Shown here piece after piece: positions 1 to 6,058 of a DNA stretch of 7,906 bases. Made by a program: the position numbers and the translations under genes. Numbering within the stretch: the first letter of the stretch is position 1; every line of letters starts with the position of its first letter. The DNA comes from Bacteroidota bacterium (GTDB lineage Bacteria > Bacteroidota > Bacteroidia > Chitinophagales > UBA2359). The stretch is taken from positions 1 through 7,906 of the forward strand of contig JAHDCM010000158.1 in NCBI GenBank assembly GCA_020629895.1, given 5' to 3'. The notes under the pieces are model-generated. The model made no database searches. It worked only from the letters and a program-made list of their open reading frames with translations, and had not been told where the DNA came from.

Positions 1-42
1 CCTTGTGGTCGCCCAATGCTGAATGAGTGAATGAATTAGGCT

Positions 43-72
43 GCCGCCAGCGTCACCGCTGGTGGTATTTTT
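43..72 (+). terminator. Terminator-like hairpin upstream of pcp
   Basis: A 10-bp stem (43-52 with 57-66, including two G-U pairs; the core CCAGCG/CGCTGG is perfect) closes a TCAC tetraloop and is followed by ATTTTT. This is the form of a rho-independent terminator reading rightwards. It would end a gene lying left of the window, of which nothing recognisable remains in positions 1-42, where all three forward frames hit stops quickly. It could instead be part of an intergenic repeat. Confidence 0.45.
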
Positions 73-118
73 ACAAGTTTCAGCCTCCAACTGATTGCCT
101 TTCACTTTATATGTTATT

Positions 119-733
119 ATGAAAACACTACTCACAGGCTTCGGCCCCTTTCTTTCCCACGAAACCAACCCGACCGAACTCATTGTTAGGGATATAATCG
201 CACCCGAAAAGGTCGAATTATTTCGGAAAATACTACCCGTCAACTTTCAAAAAATAGAACCAAGCTACACCAAGTTACTAGACACCATTCAGCCCGATTT
301 AATCTTAAACACTGGCCTCAATGCCAGCAAAGGAGGGATACAACTAGAATACGTAGCCTTAAATATTGGAGCCGATCATGCCCCAAAACATCATTTTTTT
401 GAAGCAGTTCCCCAAAACGAGCCAGCCTTAGTTACCCAACTTCCCATAGATGAATGGGCAAGCCAGCTATGTACGCGTGGCATACCTACTGTTCGCTCTA
501 ATCATGCAGGAACCTACTTGTGCAACTACCTCTATTACCTATCTTTAAACTGGTGTAAACAACAAGGCAGCGGAAATGCCCTATTTGTACATGTACCCTA
601 TACAACAGAACTAGCCAGCCAAATATGCCTAAACAGTCGGCAAGTCCTACCTTCTTTACCACAAGCAATGATAGAACAAGCACTAACAGAAATAATGAAG
701 AAGGAGAAGGGGACTTGTCACGATATAGCTTGA
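119..733 (+). CDS. pcp: Pyroglutamyl-peptidase I (pyrrolidone-carboxylate peptidase)
   Basis: Cytoplasmic cysteine peptidase of family C15 that removes N-terminal pyroglutamate (5-oxoproline) from peptides. The protein opens with the family signature TGFGPF (residues 5-10). All three catalytic residues are visible: Glu77 in IQLEYVALN, Cys135 in SNHAGTYLCN and His158 in FVHVPY. The length of 204 residues is normal for the family (about 200-215). The ATG at 119 is preferred over an in-frame TTG at 95 because it places MKTLLTGFGPF at the usual N-terminus. No Shine-Dalgarno sequence is visible, as is common in Bacteroidota. It stands alone, convergent with mreD, so it is probably a single-gene transcription unit unrelated to the mre genes. 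Confidence 0.93.
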   Translation: MKTLLTGFGPFLSHETNPTELIVRDIIAPEKVELFRKILPVNFQKIEPSYTKLLDTIQPDLILNTGLNASKGGIQLEYVALNIGADHAPKHHFFEAVPQNEPALVTQLPIDEWASQLCTRGIPTVRSNHAGTYLCNYLYYLSLNWCKQQGSGNALFVHVPYTTELASQICLNSRQVLPSLPQAMIEQALTEIMKKEKGTCHDIA

Positions 734-736
734 CCT

Positions 737-787
737 GAGAGGCTATCTTGATTTTAGAATTGGAGCTGGACAGACTACTTAGTAAAG
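737..787. repeat. Short foldback with IS-end-like sequences after pcp
   Basis: Just after the pcp stop lie GAGAGGCTATCTTG (737-750) and, in opposite orientation, CTGGACAGACTACTTA (766-781). The second is an exact 16-nt match to 4904-4919, the right arm of the foldback sequence before the 4947 gene. Both resemble one another when one is reverse-complemented (AG..G.CTGTC-like). The layout suggests a very short degenerate mobile-element relic or foldback repeat. Only the 16-mer match is certain; the rest is inference. Confidence 0.4.
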
Positions 788-789
788 AT

Positions 790-840
790 GAAAAAATAAA
801 TTGATCAAATAGGCAGCTAGATTGGGCAATTTATTCTTTC
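790..840. terminator. AT-rich hairpin between convergent pcp and mreD
   Basis: Positions 790-803 and 827-840 are inverted repeats matching at 13 of 14 positions, with a 23-nt loop. The site lies exactly between the convergent ends of pcp and mreD, so it could serve as a bidirectional terminator. The stem is AT-rich and no clean T-tract follows on either strand, so this assignment is tentative. Confidence 0.35.
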
Positions 841-874
841 CCCTTTACTTAGCATAATTTTACCTGATATCTGA

Positions 875-1393
875 CTATCGCTCCGCCTTCTTGCGAGCGT
901 AAAAAATGTATTGATAAAGAATAATGAGGAAAAGGGAAATAATAGCACTCCCCACAATTTTGATAAGCGTATGGAAAAGGTAAGAAAAACTAAATACCTC
1001 AATAAAAAAGTAAATAAAGTGATGCACAAAAATAGCAACCCCCGCATAACTAAGAAACCAGCGGAAACCTAAACTTTGAATCGTTGGTTCGTCACTCGAT
1101 TCATAGTCGCTAATAGGGCGGTTGATATGAATAAGCAATGGACGTATATAAGCCATAAAAACCAAAGCGGCTGCATGCATCCCCATCGTATTGCCAAATA
1201 AGTCGATAGTCATACCAACGATAAAGGCAAGAAAAAGCTGAAGGGCTTTAGGAGTTTCTAGTGGAAGCAATAAGATAATAAGCGGGTAGATATAAGGCGA
1301 TAAAAAGCCATGTAACTCAACCCGATTGAGCAGTAATACCTGAAACAACAGAATACCAATTGCACTGATGATATAGTATGCCAGTCTATTCAT
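875..1393 (-). CDS. mreD: Rod shape-determining protein MreD
   Basis: Integral inner-membrane protein of the elongasome that works with MreC to couple MreB filaments to the peptidoglycan-synthesising machinery. The 172 residues are strongly hydrophobic, with about five to six predicted membrane helices (roughly 4-22, 31-47, 50-67, 69-89, 111-133 and 141-165). The segment G60-M-T-I-D-L-F-G-N-T-M-G-M-H-A fits the conserved glycine/aspartate region of MreD. The family is poorly conserved, so gene order carries much of the call. Its ATG overlaps the end of mreC by 8 nt, indicating translational coupling. No pbp2/mrdA or rodA follows, unlike many Bacteroidota mre clusters; the next gene is the convergent pcp. 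Confidence 0.88.
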   Translation of the reverse strand: MNRLAYYIISAIGILLFQVLLLNRVELHGFLSPYIYPLIILLLPLETPKALQLFLAFIVGMTIDLFGNTMGMHAAALVFMAYIRPLLIHINRPISDYESSDEPTIQSLGFRWFLSYAGVAIFVHHFIYFFIEVFSFSYLFHTLIKIVGSAIISLFLIILYQYIFYARKKAER

Positions 1394-2228
1394 TTTCCGA
1401 TTTTGCTTCTAATGCGTCCTGTTCAGAACGATAAATATAATCTACTACATACACATGCTCCAAATTACTAAAGTCAGTAGATAGTCGTACAATAATCTCA
1501 TGGAAATTACTACCCGGTAATATCTTCGTATCCTCAATCGTACCCACTACAATATCTGAGGGCAAAATGGCCTGACCAGTGGTAATAATCGTATCATTAA
1601 GTTCTACGGTAGCATGTTTAGGAATGGCCTCTAAAATGGCATAACGAAAGTCTTGTACCCCCCAATTTAAAGACCCTCTGTGATTGGTATTTTGCAACTT
1701 GACACTAAATTTCATGTCTTTATGCAATACCGAGTTGATCACCGCAAAATGAGGACTCACCTCCTTTACCACTCCTACTATTCCATTACTACTAATCACG
1801 CCCATTTCAGGCTTAATCCCATCTTTAGAACCTTTATTGATCGTTAGGTGATTATTCGGCTTATTGGTAGTACTCTGAATCACTTTAGCGGGTATAAAAC
1901 TATATATACGCACACTCATACTATCATCTTTGTACTCACAATAATCAGGCAAACTAATTTCTTTTAATTGTGAATCCAAATTGGCAACTTGCCGCCTCAG
2001 CCGCGCATTCTCTGAAACCAAGTCCTTATTGGTCGATTTGAGAGAAAAGTAATAAGAAACAGCATCTGTTCGCTCAAGAATCCCACCCACAAAACGATTG
2101 GCAGAATGCATGCTCGCTGTTCGTTGGAAGTGATTAAAACGAGTGATTAAGCCAAAGCAGAATATCTCCAATAATATAAAGAGGAAAAAAGCATGGTAAT
2201 TAACAATAAATGATAGGAGATTGCGCAT
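1386..2228 (-). CDS. mreC: Rod shape-determining protein MreC
   Basis: Bitopic inner-membrane protein whose periplasmic part activates the elongation PBP/RodA pair and links it to MreB. The 280 residues show the standard layout: a short N-terminus, one membrane helix (about 11-29), a coiled coil (about 62-91, with SENARLRRQVANLDSQL as the clearest heptads), and a two-lobed beta domain (about 110-266). The beta domain contains family-typical phrases such as LTINKGSKDGIKPEMGV (128-144), NGIVGVV (148-154) and ITTGQAILPSDIVVG (215-229). The length is usual. There is no obvious ribosome binding site before the ATG. It overlaps mreD, but is 324 nt from mreB, with a structured repeat element in the gap. 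Confidence 0.95.
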   Translation of the reverse strand: MRNLLSFIVNYHAFFLFILLEIFCFGLITRFNHFQRTASMHSANRFVGGILERTDAVSYYFSLKSTNKDLVSENARLRRQVANLDSQLKEISLPDYCEYKDDSMSVRIYSFIPAKVIQSTTNKPNNHLTINKGSKDGIKPEMGVISSNGIVGVVKEVSPHFAVINSVLHKDMKFSVKLQNTNHRGSLNWGVQDFRYAILEAIPKHATVELNDTIITTGQAILPSDIVVGTIEDTKILPGSNFHEIIVRLSTDFSNLEHVYVVDYIYRSEQDALEAKSENE

Positions 2229-2292
2229 TGGGTGAGAAACAGCTAATTTTTAGGTAATAAAGAGATTGGAAGTGTCCATTATCCACTATCCT

Positions 2293-2544
2293 GCGTGAGG
2301 GATAGAGGCGGAATGGGGCGTGAGGAGCCTACGTGTGAGCTAGGGAGGGACGAAGGCTGAGCGATCTGAGCGAAGACAAGTGCCGACCATAGCGAACCGT
2401 GGGCGAGTAGCCACATTATGAGCCGAAAGCCCGACCCCATTTTGGTCAATCAACCTGTCAGGTTTCTGATAAGAGCCATCCTTTTAGTATGACCTAATTC
2501 CTTAAACCTGACAGGTTTTGATTGGCAAAAAGGGGGACACGCCC
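2293..2544 (-). repeat. Structured ~250-nt intergenic repeat element, copy 1 (between mreB and mreC)
   Basis: Read on the - strand, the element begins with GGGCGTGTCCCC 8 nt after the mreB stop. It then forms a long imperfect stem (arms 2504-2536 and 2435-2465, 38-nt loop 2466-2503) around AACCTGTCAGGTTT. It continues through GGGGTCGGGCTTTCGG and a GC-rich, internally self-complementary section, and ends at CTATCCCTCACGC (2305-2293). The same ordered motifs occur at 7649-7891. It fills most of the mreB-mreC gap, with no coding capacity seen. Possible roles are a REP/MITE-like mobile repeat, an mRNA 3'-end stabiliser, or an attenuator lowering mreCD expression relative to mreB. The repeat is seen directly; its role is not. 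Confidence 0.8.
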
Positions 2545-2552
2545 AAATAATA

Positions 2553-3584
2553 TTATTTATCCATCAAAAAGGGATACTTTGGAATATTTTGTAGGGCAAT
2601 TCCTGTACCACGAACAACCGCACGAAGTGGGTCTTCTGCCACCTGTACTTTTAATTTTGTTTTTGCCGCAATCCGTTTATCTAAGCCTCGAAGCAAGGCT
2701 CCACCACCTGTCAAGTAAATACCTGTTCGATAAATATCGGCTGCCAACTCTGGAGGCGTAATCTCTAATGCCTTGAGTACTGCTTCTTCTATTTTGGAAA
2801 TGGATTTATCTAAACAGTGAGCAATTTCGGCATAATTAACCGTTACCTGCTTCGGAATACCAGTCATCAAATCCCGCCCATTCACATAATAGTCTTCAGG
2901 AGGATTTTCTAACTCGGTAAGTGCTGCACCTACGTTTATTTTGATATTTTCAGCAGTTCGCTCACCAATCAAGATATTGTGTTCGCGACGCAGGTAATTA
3001 ATGATATTATTGGTGAACTCATCACCCGCCACGCGGATAGATTGGTCGCAAACGATACCCATTAAGGCAATTACCGCAATTTCAGTGGTTCCGCCCCCAA
3101 TATCAATAATCATATTTCCAACGGGTTCGCTTACATCAATTCCGATTCCTAAAGCCGCAGCCATCGGTTCGTGAATCAAATACCTTTCTTTCGCTCCTGC
3201 CGCTTCGGCAGAGTTAAAAACAGCTTTTTTCTCCACTTCTGTAATACCAGAAGGGATACAAATAACCATCTTATAAGAAGGGGTAAACCAGCGTTTTTTG
3301 GGGTATAGCATTTTTATCATTTCGCGCATCATGCTTTCTGCCGCCTCAAAGTCGGCAATTACTCCATCTTTAAGTGGTCGGATTGTGCGAATGTTTTCAT
3401 GCGTTTTTTCATGCATTTGCATGGCGCGTTTCCCAACGGCTATTACTTTATTCGTAGCTCTATCAATGGCTACAATTGAAGGTTCGTCAACAACGACCTT
3501 ATTTTTATAGACAATGAGAATGTTTGCGGTGCCTAGATCAATGGCAATGTCGTGTGTGAGATCAAAGAAGTCGAATAGTCCCAT
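2553..3584 (-). CDS. mreB: Rod shape-determining protein MreB (bacterial actin homologue)
   Basis: ATP-binding cytoskeletal protein that forms membrane-bound filaments under the inner membrane and directs lateral wall synthesis. The actin-fold motifs are all present: phosphate-1 loop IAIDLGTANILI (13-24), the catalytic-region Glu in HEPMAAALG (E139), phosphate-2 loop DIGGGTTEIAVI (161-172), and adenosine-binding motif YLTGGGALLRGL (290-301). The length of 343 residues is typical. The N-terminus MGLFDFF is the expected short start, possibly membrane-associating. An AGGAGG lies only 3 nt before the ATG (3588-3593), a rare Shine-Dalgarno-like sequence for this phylum but closer than optimal. It is the first gene of mreB-mreC-mreD and is divergent from the DUF4294 gene. 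Confidence 0.98.
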   Translation of the reverse strand: MGLFDFFDLTHDIAIDLGTANILIVYKNKVVVDEPSIVAIDRATNKVIAVGKRAMQMHEKTHENIRTIRPLKDGVIADFEAAESMMREMIKMLYPKKRWFTPSYKMVICIPSGITEVEKKAVFNSAEAAGAKERYLIHEPMAAALGIGIDVSEPVGNMIIDIGGGTTEIAVIALMGIVCDQSIRVAGDEFTNNIINYLRREHNILIGERTAENIKINVGAALTELENPPEDYYVNGRDLMTGIPKQVTVNYAEIAHCLDKSISKIEEAVLKALEITPPELAADIYRTGIYLTGGGALLRGLDKRIAAKTKLKVQVAEDPLRAVVRGTGIALQNIPKYPFLMDK

Positions 3585-3692
3585 CAGCCTCCTAAGTATT
3601 GCTTATGTAAATAATGGTGAATAGATGTTTTTACTATTGTTGTCTATACGAGGTGGATTTCAAACAAAGTTGAAACAATTTTTTCGCTAAAT

Positions 3693-3725
3693 GGTATGTA
3701 GTTTTTTCTATGTAAAATACATACC
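3693..3725. promoter_or_regulatory. Inverted repeat upstream of mreB
   Basis: A perfect 8-bp inverted repeat, GGTATGTA (3693-3700) and TACATACC (3718-3725), is separated by 17 nt. It lies 109 nt upstream of the mreB start. It could be an operator for a dimeric regulator or a hairpin in the mreB leader. An 8-bp match in AT-rich DNA can arise by chance, so function is unproven. Confidence 0.3.
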
Positions 3726-3898
3726 TTATTGTTTAACGATTTAGGAGGGCTAAAGTAACCTTTTATTATGAGAATATCACGATTTAAATAGGATATTATA
3801 TTGATTCTGCTAGTTATTAACAAAATCTGTTTTCTATAAGCCTAAAATTACAACGAAATAGGGGCTAAAATCGTTATTGTGTCTAATGGTGCTTACCA

Positions 3899-3932
3899 AT
3901 CAATTTCTAATAAGACAGCCTCTTAAGTAAAG
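3899..3932 (-). repeat. IS-end-like sequence, possible mobile-element relic
   Basis: Read on the - strand, this site gives AGAGGCTGTCTTATTAG followed by AAATTGATTGG. It resembles the post-pcp sequence 738-763 (AGAGGCTATCTTG, then TTTTAGAATTGGA). On the + strand, 3914-3932 matches 769-787 at 15 of 19 positions. Sequences beginning GAGGCTGTCT are, from my recollection, common at termini of Bacteroidota insertion sequences, but no partner terminus or transposase remnant was recognised nearby. Confidence 0.3.
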
Positions 3933-3999
3933 CAGACGATTGATCGTTTATTTTTTCTTCATTACTTATGGACTTTTTTGCGTCTAAATGGCGTTATTG

Positions 4000-4027
4000 T
4001 TGTGGAGACTAACAGAAGTGAAATTTG
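4000..4027 (+). promoter_or_regulatory. Weak candidate promoter for the DUF4294 gene
   Basis: TTG (4000-4002), 17 nt, then GAAATTTG (4020-4027) matches the Bacteroidota TTTG / TAnnTTTG arrangement with one mismatch in the -7 element. It lies 86 nt before the preferred ATG at 4113. This is a by-eye match in AT-rich DNA and is offered only as a candidate. Confidence 0.2.
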
Positions 4028-4112
4028 CTCCCTATTTTAAACATTGTCATCCGCTATTTGATCTTAATAGGAGATGCCTTTTTGCACAAGAATATTTAAA
4101 TCAATCCATTTT

Positions 4113-4811
4113 ATGAAATATCTTTTTTCGCTGGTGTGTTTGGTCGTTTTTAGCCTAACACAAGCCAACGCACAAGACTCTTTATATAATACGCCTGTCA
4201 AAGATCTTAACTTTTTGGAATGGGTTGTTATTGATGGAGATACCTTACCTACCTTCGACCTAGATGGAGTTACCATTCGTCCAGAAAAAGAAAGAGATGC
4301 TAAAGAAACACTGGCTTTTGAACGATTAAAAAGAGATGTGGGAGTCGTGTATCCTTATGCACATAAAGCTGTTGCGCTAATGACCGAAATTGAGTCGATT
4401 ACTGCTGATCTCGACCGCAAAAGACACAAGAAAAAATACCTGCGGGCTTTAGAAAGTGAATTGAAGGGGTCTTTTAAGGAAGATTTGAAAAAACTTAGTA
4501 CCAGAAAGGGAAAGGTGTTGATTAAAATGATTGAACGAGAAACAGGAAAAAATTTCTTTGCGCACCTAAAAGAACTAAAAAACCCAGTAACTGCCTTCTT
4601 CTGGCATAACTTAGGTAAACGGTATGGGTATGATCTCAAAGAAGGGTATGACCCCGAAAAATACGAAGACCTAGAAGAAATTATGGTTTTCTTAGAAGAA
4701 AACGGAGCAGGGTTTTTAAAGACAAGAAAAAATATTGAAGATAAAGTCGCACAGTTTGGGGATGCCCCCTCCGTAGAGGAAGTTCTAAAAAAGAAGAAGA
4801 AAAGAAAATAG
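4113..4811 (+). CDS. DUF4294 family secreted protein
   Basis: Exported protein of unknown function in the Bacteroidota-specific DUF4294 family. From the ATG at 4113 it is 232 residues with a clear signal peptide (MKYLFSLVCLVVFSL, cleavage probably after ANA20). An in-frame ATG at 4074 would add 13 polar residues before the signal sequence and sits directly against its AGGAG, so it is less likely. Family-typical stretches are VVIDGDTLPTFDL (38-50), RDVGVVYPYA (74-83), KGKVLIKMIERETG (132-145) and AFFWHNLGKRYG (161-172). The middle is helical and charged, and the C-terminus ends in a run of lysines and arginine (KKKKKRK). The next gene starts 135 nt downstream, across a foldback sequence, so co-transcription is uncertain. 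Confidence 0.85.
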   Translation: MKYLFSLVCLVVFSLTQANAQDSLYNTPVKDLNFLEWVVIDGDTLPTFDLDGVTIRPEKERDAKETLAFERLKRDVGVVYPYAHKAVALMTEIESITADLDRKRHKKKYLRALESELKGSFKEDLKKLSTRKGKVLIKMIERETGKNFFAHLKELKNPVTAFFWHNLGKRYGYDLKEGYDPEKYEDLEEIMVFLEENGAGFLKTRKNIEDKVAQFGDAPSVEEVLKKKKKRK

Positions 4812-4835
4812 TAGTAAGAAACTTTTACAAAGTGG

Positions 4836-4920
4836 CTTAGTAGTCTTGCTAGTTAATAGTGTCGGGTCAACTTTGAAAGATTAAAAGAACCTGACAATAT
4901 TAACTGGACAGACTACTTAA
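4836..4920. repeat. 85-nt foldback (MITE-like or terminator-like) sequence
   Basis: The arms 4836-4857 and 4899-4920 are inverted repeats matching at 17 of 22 positions, without gaps. Inside them TGTCGGGT (4860-4867) pairs with ACCTGACA (4889-4896) with one G-U pair, lengthening the stem. The outer right arm shares the exact 16-mer CTGGACAGACTACTTA with 766-781. The element lies between the DUF4294 stop and the start of the next gene. It might be a miniature mobile element, a relic, or a terminator. There is no T-tract, which argues against a simple intrinsic terminator. Confidence 0.55.
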
Positions 4921-4946
4921 TTATAGCGAGTAAAATTAAAAAAGAA

Positions 4947-6035
4947 ATGATGAATCATATCTATTACTCCCTATTACTAAGCCTTTTTTTATGCCTATTC
5001 CCCACCTATTTATGGGCAAATATCTCAGAGCCACCACGTACACAAATCGGTCAAATAGCGGGTAATACAGGGATTGCCAATATAGCCGTTGACCACGAGT
5101 TGCTCCAAATAGACCTCCATCCACTTTTAGACAATAAACCAATTCTGGTGAAGGCTACCTATACCTTGCAAATAGAGGAGCCATTAGAAAATATTCCCCT
5201 CATATTTATAGCCAATAACCTCGAAAATAATGCCTTCCAAATTTCCTTAAATGGAAAAGTAATAGAAGGAGATACGAGTGCTATCAAGCATGCTCCTAGT
5301 AAATGGTTCCCACCAGATACCATTCAATGGCGTGACCAATCCATTCCTTTTAAGTATCAAAATAAAGGGTTTGTTGTTTTTCACTTACCCAAACTCGAAA
5401 AGGGGAAGCAAATATTAGAGGTAAGTTATAAAGCAGTAGCTTCACAGTCATTTCGACACCCACTAGTAAATATCTGGGAGTTTGTCTATATTCTTCAACC
5501 AACCACTGCTTGGAAGCGTTTTCAAAACCTAGACCTACAAGTATTAATTCCAAATGATTGGGAGCATTATAGCAATATCCCCCTAGAAAAAAAGGATAAT
5601 ATTTGGGTTGGAAGCTGGCAAAACCTACCCGCCCACCATTTCGCAATTTCTTGTAATAAAAAAGTAGGGTGGTTGATAGTAGAAAATGCAGTGATTAGAA
5701 TAGGGCAATTGCTTCTTTTTTTAATAACTGTATTATCTTTACTCTTCTGGATTGTTCGTAGAAGAGTACGCTACCAAAAAGGCCCCTTATTGGAAGGACT
5801 TGCCTATATACTAATCGTACTTGTGGGGGCTGTTGTTTTGAATGTTATTTTTTTTACACAGTCCGAATGGTGGTGGGAGCAGTTAGGGTGGCAAACAAAT
5901 CCTAACTTAGGGCGAGGTGGAGGATACATTATAATTCTAACAGTACCAGTAACCGCGTTAATTTTAGCCATCATTATACCCGTTGTGATTCATTTTATGA
6001 AAAAGTATTTGATACGGAAATATCAAAAGACTTAG
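4947..6035 (+). CDS. Signal-peptide membrane protein with three C-terminal helices, function unknown
   Basis: I do not recognise the family of this 362-residue protein. It begins with a good signal peptide (about 1-24, ending YLWA). A large exported domain follows (about 25-245), probably beta-rich, with alternating hydrophobic strands (for example ILVKATYTLQI and FVVFHLPKL) and tryptophan-rich phrases (KWFPPDTIQW, WVGSWQNLPAHHFAIS). The C-terminus has three membrane helices (about 252-271, 281-303, 325-350) with a basic loop RRRVRYQK after the first and a WWWEQLGW patch after the second. ATG codons at 4947 and 4950 are adjacent and either could start; no Shine-Dalgarno is visible. The next gene follows after 23 nt, so the two are probably co-transcribed and may act together in the envelope. 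The exported domain loosely recalls VIT- or DUF4424-like domains, but that is only an impression. Confidence 0.8.
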   Translation: MMNHIYYSLLLSLFLCLFPTYLWANISEPPRTQIGQIAGNTGIANIAVDHELLQIDLHPLLDNKPILVKATYTLQIEEPLENIPLIFIANNLENNAFQISLNGKVIEGDTSAIKHAPSKWFPPDTIQWRDQSIPFKYQNKGFVVFHLPKLEKGKQILEVSYKAVASQSFRHPLVNIWEFVYILQPTTAWKRFQNLDLQVLIPNDWEHYSNIPLEKKDNIWVGSWQNLPAHHFAISCNKKVGWLIVENAVIRIGQLLLFLITVLSLLFWIVRRRVRYQKGPLLEGLAYILIVLVGAVVLNVIFFTQSEWWWEQLGWQTNPNLGRGGGYIIILTVPVTALILAIIIPVVIHFMKKYLIRKYQKT

Positions 6036-6058
6036 AACTCTATAAAGCAAATTCTATT

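Larger units (their letters stand above)
3585..4112. other. AT-rich divergent intergenic region between mreB and the DUF4294 gene
   Basis: These 528 nt carry no convincing coding sequence on either strand and must contain the promoters of both divergent genes. No perfect match to the Bacteroidota consensus (TTTG at -33, TAnnTTTG at -7) was found by eye. Visible structure consists of the inverted repeat at 3693-3725, an IS-end-like sequence around 3899-3924, and a weak promoter candidate at 4000-4027. The region is unusually long for so compact a window, which fits decayed mobile DNA or an extended mreB leader. Confidence 0.6.

Noticed and set aside
1..42. Possible 3' end of a coding sequence entering from the left
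   Set aside because: All three + frames meet stops within about 30 nt and the piece is too short to recognise any product.
2445..2536. AACCTG/CAGGTT repeats as a CRISPR-like or operator array
   Set aside because: There are only two occurrences in inverted orientation. They are the two arms of one stem, not direct repeats with spacers.
2522..2761. 79-codon + strand open frame crossing the repeat and the mreB 3' end
   Set aside because: It runs antisense to mreB, overlaps the repeat element, and shows no protein-like pattern.
4074..4112. Upstream ATG extending the DUF4294 protein by 13 residues
   Set aside because: It would place residues MPFCTRIFKSIHF ahead of a well-formed signal peptide, and its AGGAG directly abuts the ATG with no spacer.
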